The notes below the pieces were generated by a model. That model was not told the DNA's origin and did no database searches. It saw only the letters and a list, made by a program, of their open reading frames with translations. 64,000 nt of DNA from Haemophilus pittmaniae (GTDB lineage Bacteria > Pseudomonadota > Gammaproteobacteria > Enterobacterales > Pasteurellaceae), in assembly GCF_900186995.1 (NCBI RefSeq), contig NZ_LT906463.1, positions 248,001 to 312,000 of the forward strand, written 5' to 3'. Shown here one piece after another: positions 47,128 through 56,453 of this stretch. Positions within the stretch are counted from its first letter, which is position 1; every line of letters starts with the position of its first letter. Both the position numbers and the translations under genes were made by a program.

Positions 47128-47195
47128 AAAACGCTATGCTGGCTTGCCAACTTTTTGCAAAAACAGCATGTAAGTCATTGATTTTATTAGGGTTG
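47128..47195 (+). repeat. Dispersed intergenic repeat, copy I
   Basis: It lies between divergent rraB and truD and reads from AAACGCTATG to TGATTTTATTAGGGTTG. Unlike most copies, its AAACGC end is next to a gene start (rraB), so it is part of that mRNA leader. Confidence 0.7.
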
Positions 47196-47338
47196 ATTTT
47201 AAAACCCAAATACGCGTTAACGCGCGCGTATTGTAGGCTATCGGCAAGCAAAAGTCCTGTGTTATTTTGCCCAATTTTTTTGCCTTGCTGGGGGCTTCAA
47301 GGTACAATCGGCGTCCCTTTCCGATGAAATGACAACTC

Positions 47339-48352
47339 ATGCAAACACTGCCTTTTTTTGCGCTTAACTGCGCCCCTAGCGAGCACGCCCGTTTAAAAGC
47401 GGAATGTGCTGATTTTATTGTGTTAGAAGATTTAGGTTACAACTTCAGCGGCGATGGTGAATTCGTCGTGGTGAAAGTGCGTAAAACCGATGTCAATACA
47501 CTCTTTGTCGGTGAAAAACTGGCAGACTTTGCCGGCATTTCCGCACGAGATATGGGCTATGCTGGTCTCAAAGATCGACGCGCGGTGACCGAACAATGGT
47601 TTTGCCTACAAATGCCGGGTAAACCAACCCCGGACTTTAACCAATTTCATTTGGATGGTGTAGAGATCCTTGAAGTCGGCCGACACAATCGCAAAATTCG
47701 GGTTGGCAGTCTGCAGGGGAATTATTTTGAACTACTGCTGCGCGATGCCCGTCCCAGCAATGAACTCAATGCCCGCTTAGAGCATCTAAAACAGGGTTTC
47801 CCTAATTATTTTACCGAACAACGATTCGGCCGCGATGGTCATAATTTGACTCAAGCACTGCGCTGGGCGCGCGGAGAAATTCAAGTCAAAGATCGCAAAA
47901 AACGCAGTTTTTATCTGTCTGCTGCCCGTAGTGAAATCTTCAATTTAGTGGTTGCCCAACGATTACAAGCCGGCCAGATCGAACAGGTGATGCCAGGCGA
48001 TATCTTGCAGCTTGCCGGCTCTCATAGTCATTTTAGTGCCGGTTCTGATGAAGATTTCGAGGCGTTACAGCAACGTTTAAACGACGGCGATCTGATGCTC
48101 ACCGCCCCACTTATCGGTGAACCAAACATAGCCGCCGGTGAATTGGAAAATGCCATCGTGGCACAACATCAAGAATTTGCGCCATTGATGCAACAACAAA
48201 AAATGAAGGCGGCACGACGCCCCATGCTTTGTTGCCCAATGCATTTACAATGGGCCTTTGAAGATACCGGATTACGTTTAAAATTCTGGCTACCGGCAGG
48301 CAGTTACGCCACTGCATTGGTGCGCGAATTAGTGCAAATTGAGGAGTTATAA
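47339..48352 (+). CDS. truD: tRNA pseudouridine(13) synthase TruD
   Basis: The 337-residue product has the catalytic motif [16 protein letters not shown] with Asp80, [14 protein letters not shown], and the TruD insertion domain around residues 155-300. The frame starts at ATG 47339. Its stop overlaps the surE start (TAATG). Confidence 0.94.
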   Translation: MQTLPFFALNCAPSEHARLKAECADFIVLEDLGYNFSGDGEFVVVKVRKTDVNTLFVGEKLADFAGISARDMGYAGLKDRRAVTEQWFCLQMPGKPTPDFNQFHLDGVEILEVGRHNRKIRVGSLQGNYFELLLRDARPSNELNARLEHLKQGFPNYFTEQRFGRDGHNLTQALRWARGEIQVKDRKKRSFYLSAARSEIFNLVVAQRLQAGQIEQVMPGDILQLAGSHSHFSAGSDEDFEALQQRLNDGDLMLTAPLIGEPNIAAGELENAIVAQHQEFAPLMQQQKMKAARRPMLCCPMHLQWAFEDTGLRLKFWLPAGSYATALVRELVQIEEL

Positions 48353-49092
48353 TGCGAATTTTAATTAGCAACGACGATGGTTTTCACGCCGAGGGAATTC
48401 AAACTCTCGCTCAGGAGTTACGCAAAATTGCCGAAGTAATTGTAGTGGCTCCGGATCGCAACCGTAGTGCAGCCTCTAGCTCTCTCACGCTAGTGGAACC
48501 TTTGCGTCCACGCCATTTGGATAACGGTGATTACTGCATTAATGGCACGCCGGCCGATTGCGTCCATTTAGCCCTCAATGGTTTTTTAGCCGGGCAAGTA
48601 GATTTAGTCGTATCCGGAATTAATGCCGGTTGTAACATGGGCGATGATACGCTGTATTCAGGTACCCTAGCCGCCGCCTTGGAAGGTCGCCACTTAGGCT
48701 TACCGGCCATTGCGGTATCGCTGGATGGACGTCAACATTATGATACCGCCGCCAAAGTGGTGTGTGACTTGATTCCTAGACTACACCATCAATTATTACG
48801 CTCACGCGAAGTGTTGAATATTAATGTGCCTGATTTGCCCTACGAGCAACTCAAAGGTATCAAAGTCTGCCATTTAGGCTATCGTGCTTCCGCAGCGGAA
48901 GTCATTGCGCAAAACGATCCCCGCGGTGAAAAAATCTATTGGATTGGCCCTGCCGGATTACCGGAAAATGAACAACCTGGTACCGATTTTCATGCGGTCC
49001 AAAACGGTTATGTCTCAATCACGCCAATTTCAGCCGATATGACCGCGCATCACTCAATTGGCGCTTTACAAGACTGGCTGGAACGTGAATAA
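48352..49092 (+). CDS. surE: 5'-nucleotidase SurE
   Basis: SurE is a metal-dependent 5'/3'-nucleotidase. The 246-residue product has the metal site [42 protein letters not shown], and [23 protein letters not shown], in pieces. It overlaps truD by one base. Confidence 0.95.
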   Translation: MRILISNDDGFHAEGIQTLAQELRKIAEVIVVAPDRNRSAASSSLTLVEPLRPRHLDNGDYCINGTPADCVHLALNGFLAGQVDLVVSGINAGCNMGDDTLYSGTLAAALEGRHLGLPAIAVSLDGRQHYDTAAKVVCDLIPRLHHQLLRSREVLNINVPDLPYEQLKGIKVCHLGYRASAAEVIAQNDPRGEKIYWIGPAGLPENEQPGTDFHAVQNGYVSITPISADMTAHHSIGALQDWLERE

Positions 49093-49122
49093 TGTGGCGT
49101 TTTTTCACACAGAGATCTCATC

Positions 49123-49698
49123 ATGAAAATTTTTGGCGCCCTTTATGACAAAACCATGCAATGGTCAAAACACCGCTTAGCGGCTTTTTGGCTATGCTTT
49201 GTCAGCTTTATTGAAGCCATTTTCTTTCCGATCCCACCTGATGTGATGCTGATTCCAATGTCTATGTCAAAACCGCGACAAGCATTTAAATTTGCCCTTT
49301 ACACCACATTAGCTTCCGTAATCGGCGGTATGATTGGATATGCCATCGGTTACTATGCTGCAGACTGGGTAGAAGATGTCGTGGCCGCTTGGGGTTACCA
49401 AGGTCATTGGCAACAAGCTGTAAGTTGGTTCCAGCAATGGGGCGTACTGGTCGTATTCGTAGCCGGCTTTAGTCCGATCCCTTTCAAAGTATTTACCCTT
49501 TGCTCCGGCGTTATGCAAATGGCATTTTTTCCATTTGTGATTAGTGCCTTTATTTCCCGTTTTGCGCGTTTTATTTTAGTGGCCAAACTGGCGGCTTGGG
49601 GCGGTGAGAAATTTGCCGCGAAACTGCGTAAATCTATTGAAGTTATCGGCTGGTCGGTTGTCGTACTCGCCGTCATCGCTTATTTCATCTTAAAATAA
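49123..49698 (+). CDS. yqaA: DedA/YqaA family inner-membrane protein
   Basis: The 191-residue product has four to five membrane segments. The VTT-domain features are SFIEAIFFPIPPDVMLIPM near 30, GYAIGYYAADW near 70, and FVAGFSPIPFKVFTLCSGVM near 115, with the G-x-x-P-x-P motif. DedA proteins are linked to lipid carrier recycling and proton-motive force. It follows surE by 30 bases. Confidence 0.85.
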   Translation: MKIFGALYDKTMQWSKHRLAAFWLCFVSFIEAIFFPIPPDVMLIPMSMSKPRQAFKFALYTTLASVIGGMIGYAIGYYAADWVEDVVAAWGYQGHWQQAVSWFQQWGVLVVFVAGFSPIPFKVFTLCSGVMQMAFFPFVISAFISRFARFILVAKLAAWGGEKFAAKLRKSIEVIGWSVVVLAVIAYFILK

Positions 49699-49711
49699 TT
49701 AAGGAAATTCC

Positions 49712-49897
49712 ATGAATAAGTTTGCTTTTATTTTGTCTATGGTTGTTGTTTTGAGCGCCTGTTCAAGCGCACCGCCGAAAGATCCTGATGCATTACCGGA
49801 TGGTATCATGCAACCGGTCGAAGGCACCGGTGCGATTGCCGGCGGAAGCTTTATGCCTGAAATTGAAAAAAATGCTATGCCAACCCAAATGAAATAA
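49712..49897 (+). CDS. Small lipoprotein resembling the NlpD N-terminus
   Basis: The 61-residue product has a lipobox signal peptide (VLSAC, Cys17). The mature 44 residues carry a DGIMQPVEGTG ... GSFMPEIEKNAMP ... M pattern that recurs in the next gene as PGIMQPVDGGT ... GSWQPEIQQNSMP ... M. I read it as a duplicated N-terminal lipoprotein module. AAGGAA precedes the ATG, and 13 bases separate it from nlpD. The function is unknown. Confidence 0.75.
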   Translation: MNKFAFILSMVVVLSACSSAPPKDPDALPDGIMQPVEGTGAIAGGSFMPEIEKNAMPTQMK

Positions 49898-49910
49898 TAA
49901 GGAAAAATAA

Positions 49911-51134
49911 ATGAAGAAACGTTTTTTATTGTTACCGGTCAGTATTGCCATTCTGACTGCTTGTAGCTCTTCCACTCCGGCACCAATTCAAAGTGCTGAT
50001 GGTAATCTTTCTCCAGGCATCATGCAGCCGGTAGACGGCGGCACTGCCGGTAGTTGGCAACCGGAAATTCAACAGAATTCCATGCCAAACAGCATGGGTT
50101 CCAGTGTGCCAAGTGGTACCCAAAACCCACAACCTAATTTCCAACCGACCTATCAGCCGGTACAAAATAACCAAGCCGCAGCGACTCAACCGACTTATCA
50201 ACCAGTGCAAAGTGAGCCGGCTGCCCCAAAAACTAAAACCGTGACTAAAACGGTTTCCGATTGTAGTGGCTCTAAATCCGTTGATATCCCGCGTAACCCA
50301 AATACCAATGCGCCGGACTACAGCCAAATTCAAAAAGGCTCTTACAAAGGTAACACCTATAAAGTCAACAAAGGCGATACCATGTTCTTAATCGCCTACT
50401 TGTCGGGAATGGATGTAAAAGAATTGGCGGCTTTGAACAATATGTCCGAGCCATATAGCTTAAGTGTTGGACAAACCTTAAAAATTTCCAATTGCACAAC
50501 CAAAACCATTACCACCACCGTACCGGTTAAAGAGAATGTGAACACAGCTGCAGCTACACCGGCTGAACCAGCTGTCACCTATACCCCAGGCGCAAATGGT
50601 ACTCAAATCGGCTCTGATGGTAGTATCATCGGCCCGATTAAATCCGGTGCCGGCGTACCATCTGCCACACCAAGCGTACCGGTTGCTAGCCAAACAACAA
50701 GCCAACCGGCTAATGTCAATACCACCGCCGACAACGCGAATGTGGTTGCACCAATTGCGTCCAATGTGGCTTGGCAATGGCCAACCAGCGGTAACGTGAT
50801 TCAAGGCTTCTCCAGCTCCGATGGCGGCAATAAAGGGATTGATATCAGCGGTAGCCGTGGCCAAGCTGTAAAAGCAGCAGCCTCCGGCCGTGTGGTATAT
50901 GCCGGTAACGCATTGCGTGGTTACGGTAACCTAATCATCATCAAACATAATGATGATTTCTTGAGTGCCTACGCTCACAACGACAAGATCTTAGTCTCTG
51001 ACCAACAGGAAGTAAAAGCCGGTCAAGAAATTGCTAAAATGGGCTCCAGCGGCACCAATAACGTGAAACTGCACTTTGAAATCCGCTATAAAGGTAAATC
51101 CGTCGATCCGACCCGTTATTTACCAAGACGTTAA
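49911..51134 (+). CDS. nlpD: Murein hydrolase activator NlpD (LppB)
   Basis: This outer-membrane lipoprotein, called LppB in Haemophilus, has 407 residues. It has a lipobox (ILTAC, Cys19), a Pro/Gln-rich linker with repeated PTYQPVQ, and a LysM domain near 145-190 (YKVNKGDTMFLIAYLSG, LSVGQTLKI). A C-terminal M23/LytM domain spans ~305-405. The zinc ligands are incomplete (NKGIDIS in place of H-x-x-x-D), so it should activate an amidase rather than cut peptidoglycan itself. Confidence 0.92.
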   Translation: MKKRFLLLPVSIAILTACSSSTPAPIQSADGNLSPGIMQPVDGGTAGSWQPEIQQNSMPNSMGSSVPSGTQNPQPNFQPTYQPVQNNQAAATQPTYQPVQSEPAAPKTKTVTKTVSDCSGSKSVDIPRNPNTNAPDYSQIQKGSYKGNTYKVNKGDTMFLIAYLSGMDVKELAALNNMSEPYSLSVGQTLKISNCTTKTITTTVPVKENVNTAAATPAEPAVTYTPGANGTQIGSDGSIIGPIKSGAGVPSATPSVPVASQTTSQPANVNTTADNANVVAPIASNVAWQWPTSGNVIQGFSSSDGGNKGIDISGSRGQAVKAAASGRVVYAGNALRGYGNLIIIKHNDDFLSAYAHNDKILVSDQQEVKAGQEIAKMGSSGTNNVKLHFEIRYKGKSVDPTRYLPRR

Positions 51135-51137
51135 TCC

Positions 51138-51186
51138 TCAAACAAAAGACGGTCAAACCAATGTGGTTTGACCGTCTTTTGTTTGA
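51138..51186 (+). terminator. nlpD terminator with 23-bp arms
   Basis: Perfect 23-base arms (51138-51160 and 51164-51186) are joined by the loop ATG. The inner part is GGTCAAACCA / TGGTTTGACC, and a TCTTTTGTTT segment lies in the right arm. Confidence 0.82.
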
Positions 51187-51215
51187 AATATCAATGCGTT
51201 AATGCATTTTTATAA

Positions 51216-51282
51216 CAATATTAATAAAATCAAATACTTAGCATTTGTTTTGGCAAAAACTTTTGTTTTTAAGGGGGCGTTT
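51216..51282 (-). repeat. Dispersed intergenic repeat, copy J
   Basis: On the minus strand the dgkA stop codon TAA is itself the first bases of TAAACGCCCCC. The repeat then runs to the TGATTTTATTAATATTG end. An AAAAAC/GTTTTT mini-stem lies in the middle. Confidence 0.8.
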
Positions 51283-51640
51283 AGCCACCGATAATAACCC
51301 CGAGCCAAATCACTGCAGCAATGCCAATTGCTATAAAAACCGCTGCTGATCCCTGATCCTTGGCGCGACCAGATAGCTCATGACGCTCCGTACCAATACG
51401 ATCCACCACCGCTTCGATGGCACTATTGAGTAATTCTACAGCCATAACCAGCAATACCGCGCCGATCATCAAGGCTATTTGCAGAGCGCTATGTCCGAGC
51501 AAAAATGCCAATGGCACTAAAATCACTGCAGCAAAGCATTCATGGCGAAACGCCGTTTCATGCTGAAAAGCACTACGTAATCCCTGCAGAGAATATTTGG
51601 TAGAGTTGATTAAATGGGTTAATCCCGTGGTTTTGTACAT
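51281..51640 (-). CDS. dgkA: Diacylglycerol kinase DgkA
   Basis: This small integral-membrane kinase recycles diacylglycerol to phosphatidic acid. The 119-residue product has three helices and the family motif VELLNSAIEAVVDR near 68-81, with catalytic Glu, followed by HELSGRAKDQGSAAV. Its stop codon lies in repeat copy J. It is nine bases after relA. Confidence 0.94.
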   Translation of the reverse strand: MYKTTGLTHLINSTKYSLQGLRSAFQHETAFRHECFAAVILVPLAFLLGHSALQIALMIGAVLLVMAVELLNSAIEAVVDRIGTERHELSGRAKDQGSAAVFIAIGIAAVIWLGVIIGG

Positions 51641-51648
51641 AAGGTTCC

Positions 51649-53883
51649 TTATAAACGTTTTGCTTCAATCACATCGTCAAGCTTCGCCAGACGCGCGAGA
51701 ATTTTGCTGAGAATCTCAACATTTTGTAGCTCAATTTCCATATCAATGGTCGCGAGCTGTTTTTTGCTATCCATGCGACTGCTGACCCCCAACACACTGA
51801 TTTTTTCATTGGCCAGTACGGTTGTGATGTCCCGTAATAGACCATTACGATCGCTGGCAACAATGCGAATATTTAGGTGGAAACCACCGGCGTAGTTATC
51901 CCCCCAAACCGACTCAACAACCCGTTCCGGATGCGAAGCCTGTAAATCAAGGAATTGTTCACAATCACTACGATGAATTGAAATACCGCGTCCCATAGTG
52001 ATGTAACCGGCAATAGCATCTCCTGGGATAGGTTGACAGCAACGCGCCATATGGTGCATCAAATTACCAACCCCTTCGACAACAACATAGCCTTTTTTAC
52101 CATTATCAGCTTTTTGTTGGGCAATATTGGCACTTTTATTGCTTACATGACGTAGAATTTCCTTATCGGCTTCCTCTGCGGTCACCTTGATTAATTTATT
52201 TTGTAAAAAATTAATCAGTTGATTGAGACGAATATCACCGCTACCAATGCCTGCATATAAATCCTCTAAGGTTTTCAGGTTATAACGAGCTAAAGCATGC
52301 TGCTCTACCTGTTTGAGGCTAATGTTCAATCGGTTAATTTCACTCTCCAACAGCTCTTTTCCGGCCGGAACATTTTTCTCCCGATCCTGCTTTTTAAACC
52401 AAGCAATGATTTTAGAACGGGCTTTCGCTGTATGGGTAAAACCTAGATTTGGGTTAACCCAGTCGCGACTCGGGTTTGGATTTTTTTGCGTAATGATATC
52501 AATTTGATCACCCATTTGTAGATGATAGGTGAAGGGTACGATACGTCCGCCTACCTTAGCGCCGATACAGCGGTGACCGATTTCACTATGAATGGCATAA
52601 GCAAAATCCAACGGCGTAGAACCTGTTGGTAAATCAACCACCTCGCCCTTCGGAGTAAACACATAAACCCGATCGTCAAATACTTGGCTGCGTAATTCTT
52701 CAATCACCTCGCCAGAATCAGTAATATCATCTTGCCATGCGAGGAGTTTACGTAACCAGCTGATTTTCTCTTCATAGGCAGATAAGCTACCGGTGGTACC
52801 CTCTTTATATTTCCAATGGGCTGCAACACCTAATTCAGCATCATCATGCATTTGTTGGGTACGGATTTGTACTTCAATCGGCTTGCCCCCTTTACCCAAC
52901 ACCACGGTATGAATCGATTGATAACCATTTGGTTTTGGATTTGCCACATAATCGTCAAACTCCTTTGGTAAATGCTTGAAATGGGTGTGCACAATCCCTA
53001 ATGCGGTGTAGCAATCCTGTAAACGCTGAACAATAATACGCACAGCCCGAACATCGTAGAGGCCACTAAACTCCAGGTGTTTTTTCTGCATTTTGCGCCA
53101 AATACTGTAGATATGTTTCGGACGCCCATAAACCTCTACCTGATCGATATTCTCTTTTAAATAACCGGTTAACTCACTTACAAAATCTGCGATATAACGC
53201 TCACGATCCAAACGACGTTCATGTAATAGGGTAGCAATATTACGATACTGCTCAGGATGCAAATATCGGAAACAGTAATCTTCTAATTCCCATTTCAACT
53301 GACCGATCCCAAGACGGTTGGCTAAGGGGGCATAAATATTGGAACATTCCTTGGCTGCCAATACTTTTTCTTCTTCCGAACAACGATTTTCTGCATCGCG
53401 TAAGAAGGTAATACGCTCTGCCAATTTTATAATCACACAACGGAAATCCTCCACCATGGCAAGTAGCATACGACGTACATTATCGACCTGTAGCGCATTA
53501 GCGGAATGGCTAGCGTTTAATTGGCGGATGTTGTCCATTTCTTCAACGCCTTTTAATAATTTCACAATATTGGCGCCAAAATGATTCTGTAAATCTTCCC
53601 AATCTATTAACTGATTAGCGACGGCGGGGAGCAACATGGCGGTGACTAAACTTTCAGCATCCATATTCAATTCATGCAGAATTTCCACCATTTCTACACC
53701 TGAATGTAGGCTGAGCGTAGCATATTGCATTTTTTCCTGATGGCTTTCGATCAAGACTTTACTGTAATACCAGGCTTGAATAAGCAATTGCTCGGTCGGT
53801 TCGGCAAGCTTGAGACTCGAACACCATGATTCGATTACAAAGTCTTGCGGATTGAGTAAATGTGAGCCGCGCACTGCAACCAT
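51649..53883 (-). CDS. relA: GTP pyrophosphokinase RelA
   Basis: RelA makes (p)ppGpp on stalled ribosomes. The 744-residue product has an inactive HD domain (~60-190), a synthetase domain (~235-350, with YDVRAVRIIV and GYQSIHTVV), a TGS domain (~405-465, VYVFTPKGEVVDLPTGSTPLDFAYAIHSEIG in pieces), a zinc-finger region (MARCCQPIPGD) and a C-terminal ACT/RRM domain. The MVAVR start is conserved with E. coli. Confidence 0.96.
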   Translation of the reverse strand: MVAVRGSHLLNPQDFVIESWCSSLKLAEPTEQLLIQAWYYSKVLIESHQEKMQYATLSLHSGVEMVEILHELNMDAESLVTAMLLPAVANQLIDWEDLQNHFGANIVKLLKGVEEMDNIRQLNASHSANALQVDNVRRMLLAMVEDFRCVIIKLAERITFLRDAENRCSEEEKVLAAKECSNIYAPLANRLGIGQLKWELEDYCFRYLHPEQYRNIATLLHERRLDRERYIADFVSELTGYLKENIDQVEVYGRPKHIYSIWRKMQKKHLEFSGLYDVRAVRIIVQRLQDCYTALGIVHTHFKHLPKEFDDYVANPKPNGYQSIHTVVLGKGGKPIEVQIRTQQMHDDAELGVAAHWKYKEGTTGSLSAYEEKISWLRKLLAWQDDITDSGEVIEELRSQVFDDRVYVFTPKGEVVDLPTGSTPLDFAYAIHSEIGHRCIGAKVGGRIVPFTYHLQMGDQIDIITQKNPNPSRDWVNPNLGFTHTAKARSKIIAWFKKQDREKNVPAGKELLESEINRLNISLKQVEQHALARYNLKTLEDLYAGIGSGDIRLNQLINFLQNKLIKVTAEEADKEILRHVSNKSANIAQQKADNGKKGYVVVEGVGNLMHHMARCCQPIPGDAIAGYITMGRGISIHRSDCEQFLDLQASHPERVVESVWGDNYAGGFHLNIRIVASDRNGLLRDITTVLANEKISVLGVSSRMDSKKQLATIDMEIELQNVEILSKILARLAKLDDVIEAKRL

Positions 53884-53952
53884 AATTCCCCCTTGTCATT
53901 GGATGTTTATACGACGATGTCCGTATCGTCGAGGTTGGACAGTTAAAATGTC

Positions 53953-55269
53953 CTAAGATTTGCTAAATAATGTGATTGATTCCAAATGTGCCGTATGCGG
54001 AAACATATCAATCATAGCAGTTCGTTGAATCCTGTAACCTGCGTTGCAGAGAATCTCCGCATCGCGTACTAATGTTGCCGGATTGCAAGAAACATAAAGT
54101 ATTTTCTCGGCGTTTAAATCACATAAGGCTTGGAGAGCAAAAGCCGCACCACTACGTGGGGGATCCAACAAAATTTTATTAAAGTGCTCTCTAGCCCAAG
54201 GCTTATCAACAAAAGAGGCGCTAAGATCCGTTTGATAGAATTGAATATTCAGACAATGATTAGCGATGGCATTTTGTTCAGCCTTTATCACCATTTCCTG
54301 TACACCCTCCACTCCGACCACAACGCCGGCTAAACGGGATAACGGCAAGGTAAAATTCCCCATACCGCAAAACAAATCAAGCACTCGATCGTTTGCTTGT
54401 AACTCCAGCCAATCAAGTGCGGTAGTGATCATCTGTTGATTTAACGGCCCATTAACCTGAATAAAATCCCGAATATCAAATTGTAAGCGACTACCATCAT
54501 TCAACTGATATGCGGGTTCCTCCCCATAAAACCGCTCTATTCCATTATCGCTTTGTAAGAATAAATGAATCCCCTCAACTTGAGCAAAATGGCATAACCG
54601 TTGGCGATCGCTAGCATTCAATTCCCGGCTATAGCGGAGTAACATAGCGATGCCATTATCTGCGTTCACTAGCTCAATATGTCCGAGTTGTTTAGGTTGA
54701 GAAAATTGACTTAACAGCGATGTTAATTTAGGAAGTAAATTATTCAGCGCAGGCTCTGTAACTAAACACTGCTGAATAGCCACTAACTGATTAGAGTTTT
54801 TCTGACGAAACCCCATATCAAGGCACTTATTCTTGGCATTCCATAGCAGACTTAAGCGTATTCTGCGACGATACCCCCATTGCGCCCCCGAAATCATCGG
54901 CATCAACTCAATGGGCTCGCGCTGCAATTTACTCAAACGAGAAAATAAGGCTTTTTGCTTAGCCTGACACTGCATTTCAAGAGGGATATGTTGCCCTTGG
55001 CAACCGCCACAATACTTGTAATAACCACAGGCAGGAGTTAAGCGTTGTGTATTCTTTTGCAACCATTTTTGAGCTACGGCCAAACCATATTGACGTTTTT
55101 CCTCGGTCACCCGCGCTATTACTTTTTCTCCCGGCAAAGCATTTTCAATAAACCAAGTTTTGCCGTTAACTTTTGCAACACCTAATCCTTGATAATCTAA
55201 ATCAAGAATTTCAGCTGTAATTGTATGGATGGTTTGAGGTTTCTTTTGGGGAGCGTAAAGTAAGGCCAT
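53953..55269 (-). CDS. rlmD: 23S rRNA (uracil-1939-C5)-methyltransferase RlmD
   Basis: The 438-residue SAM-dependent enzyme has an N-terminal TRAM domain (TITAEILDLDYQGLGVAKVN), 4Fe-4S cysteines in CGYYKYCGGCQGQH, SAM motif DLFCGMGNFTLPL near 300, and catalytic LDPPRSGA and VSCNPATL. It was formerly called rumA. It lies between recO and relA, as in H. influenzae. Confidence 0.95.
   Translation of the reverse strand: MALLYAPQKKPQTIHTITAEILDLDYQGLGVAKVNGKTWFIENALPGEKVIARVTEEKRQYGLAVAQKWLQKNTQRLTPACGYYKYCGGCQGQHIPLEMQCQAKQKALFSRLSKLQREPIELMPMISGAQWGYRRRIRLSLLWNAKNKCLDMGFRQKNSNQLVAIQQCLVTEPALNNLLPKLTSLLSQFSQPKQLGHIELVNADNGIAMLLRYSRELNASDRQRLCHFAQVEGIHLFLQSDNGIERFYGEEPAYQLNDGSRLQFDIRDFIQVNGPLNQQMITTALDWLELQANDRVLDLFCGMGNFTLPLSRLAGVVVGVEGVQEMVIKAEQNAIANHCLNIQFYQTDLSASFVDKPWAREHFNKILLDPPRSGAAFALQALCDLNAEKILYVSCNPATLVRDAEILCNAGYRIQRTAMIDMFPHTAHLESITLFSKS
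54415..54423 (+). other. DNA uptake signal sequence AAGTGCGGT
   Basis: This is an exact Hin-type 9-mer inside rlmD. Confidence 0.8.
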
Positions 55270-55308
55270 GACATGATTTCTTATTATTGTTCGAATAAAG
55301 AGAGCGGA

Positions 55309-56013
55309 TTATTTCAAATAAAGTATATTTTGCGTAAATAACTCACGACTTTTTAGTGGTTTATCACCTAAATAAGGTTTTAATGCCTGTCGGGTAAAAC
55401 GTTTGGCAGCCGGTAAAACCGATGCATCGGAAAAATCTAAAGCAGCAAAAGCCAATAACTCCTTACCGTAAAAGGCCGTGTTATCCCGTACCAATGAAGC
55501 AATAAACCCTTGTTCAGGACGATAACGATAAGTCATCGTTGGTTCAACAACAGCGCCGCTTCCCGCACAATGGGTAAAATCAACACCGTAACCCAAAATT
55601 TGTAATAGTTGAAACTCAAATCGACGCAATACTGGCTCAATATTAGTTTGTGATGCCAAGCCCGTCAAACAAGCGATATAGTATTGAAATAGCTGCGGTT
55701 GTGCCGTTTCTGCCTCAAGCACCCGAGTGATCAATTCGTTCACATAGAAACCGCTATAAAGCGCAGTTTGTTCTAAGGGAAGACTGATTGCAGCAGACTC
55801 CGCGTGAGTTAAAACTTTTAATGCTCCTTTTCCGCTCCAACGTAATAATAATGGTGTAAATGGTTGCAGCACCGACTTCCAAGCCGAACGTTTGGCTCTT
55901 GCCCCCTTGGCTAAAACACTCAGACGTCCACTTTCTTCGGTAAACACGTCAAGCAATAAACTGCTTTCACTATAAGGCCGACGATGAAGAACAAAACCTC
56001 GTTGTAATTCCAT
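55309..56013 (-). CDS. recO: DNA repair protein RecO
   Basis: RecO anneals complementary strands and loads RecA with RecR. The 234-residue product has an N-terminal OB fold ([36 protein letters not shown]) and a helical C-domain. The zinc-site cysteines of some RecO proteins are mostly lacking, as in other gammaproteobacteria. Its start overlaps the oapB stop (TAATG). Confidence 0.93.
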   Translation of the reverse strand: MELQRGFVLHRRPYSESSLLLDVFTEESGRLSVLAKGARAKRSAWKSVLQPFTPLLLRWSGKGALKVLTHAESAAISLPLEQTALYSGFYVNELITRVLEAETAQPQLFQYYIACLTGLASQTNIEPVLRRFEFQLLQILGYGVDFTHCAGSGAVVEPTMTYRYRPEQGFIASLVRDNTAFYGKELLAFAALDFSDASVLPAAKRFTRQALKPYLGDKPLKSRELFTQNILYLK

Positions 56014-56408
56014 TAATTGGTATTGATCTCACTACGTTGCAATACACATTGCTCAGCAAGCACAACGCCCACAGATGTGGTTAAAGAACTATAGTCATCC
56101 CTTTGTGACCAGTTCCAACGAACATTACTGTAGTTTTGGCCACGCTCGGAAATACCTAACAATAATTTTTCAGAAATCTCATTAAAAGTCACCGTCACTT
56201 GGCTGAGCTTTTTAGTATTCTTTCCCCTTATTTTATTTTGCACCACACGAACGGTTTTTCCGCCCTTGCATAAATACACATTTGCTTTACCATTTTGTGA
56301 AAGCTTATCAATCGAAACTTTACGTTTCGGCGGGGAAGTTAATGATTGGTGCGTACAACCACAAAATAGCAATGCAGTTGAAATTAACAAAACCTTGCGC
56401 AGCATCAC
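56013..56408 (-). CDS. oapB: Opacity-associated protein OapB
   Basis: The 131-residue lipoprotein has a lipobox LLFCGC (Cys18). Between oapA and recO this is the place of oapB in H. influenzae, where it is needed for the colony opacity linked to OapA. The mature part has [14 protein letters not shown] and a late [15 protein letters not shown] stretch, with a C-terminal Cys. This pattern also recalls MliC-type lysozyme inhibitors, so that function is possible. Confidence 0.82.
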   Translation of the reverse strand: MMLRKVLLISTALLFCGCTHQSLTSPPKRKVSIDKLSQNGKANVYLCKGGKTVRVVQNKIRGKNTKKLSQVTVTFNEISEKLLLGISERGQNYSNVRWNWSQRDDYSSLTTSVGVVLAEQCVLQRSEINTN

Positions 56409-56453
56409 GTCTCCTTATGCCATATAAAAAGGGGCGATTGCTCGCCCTTTTCA

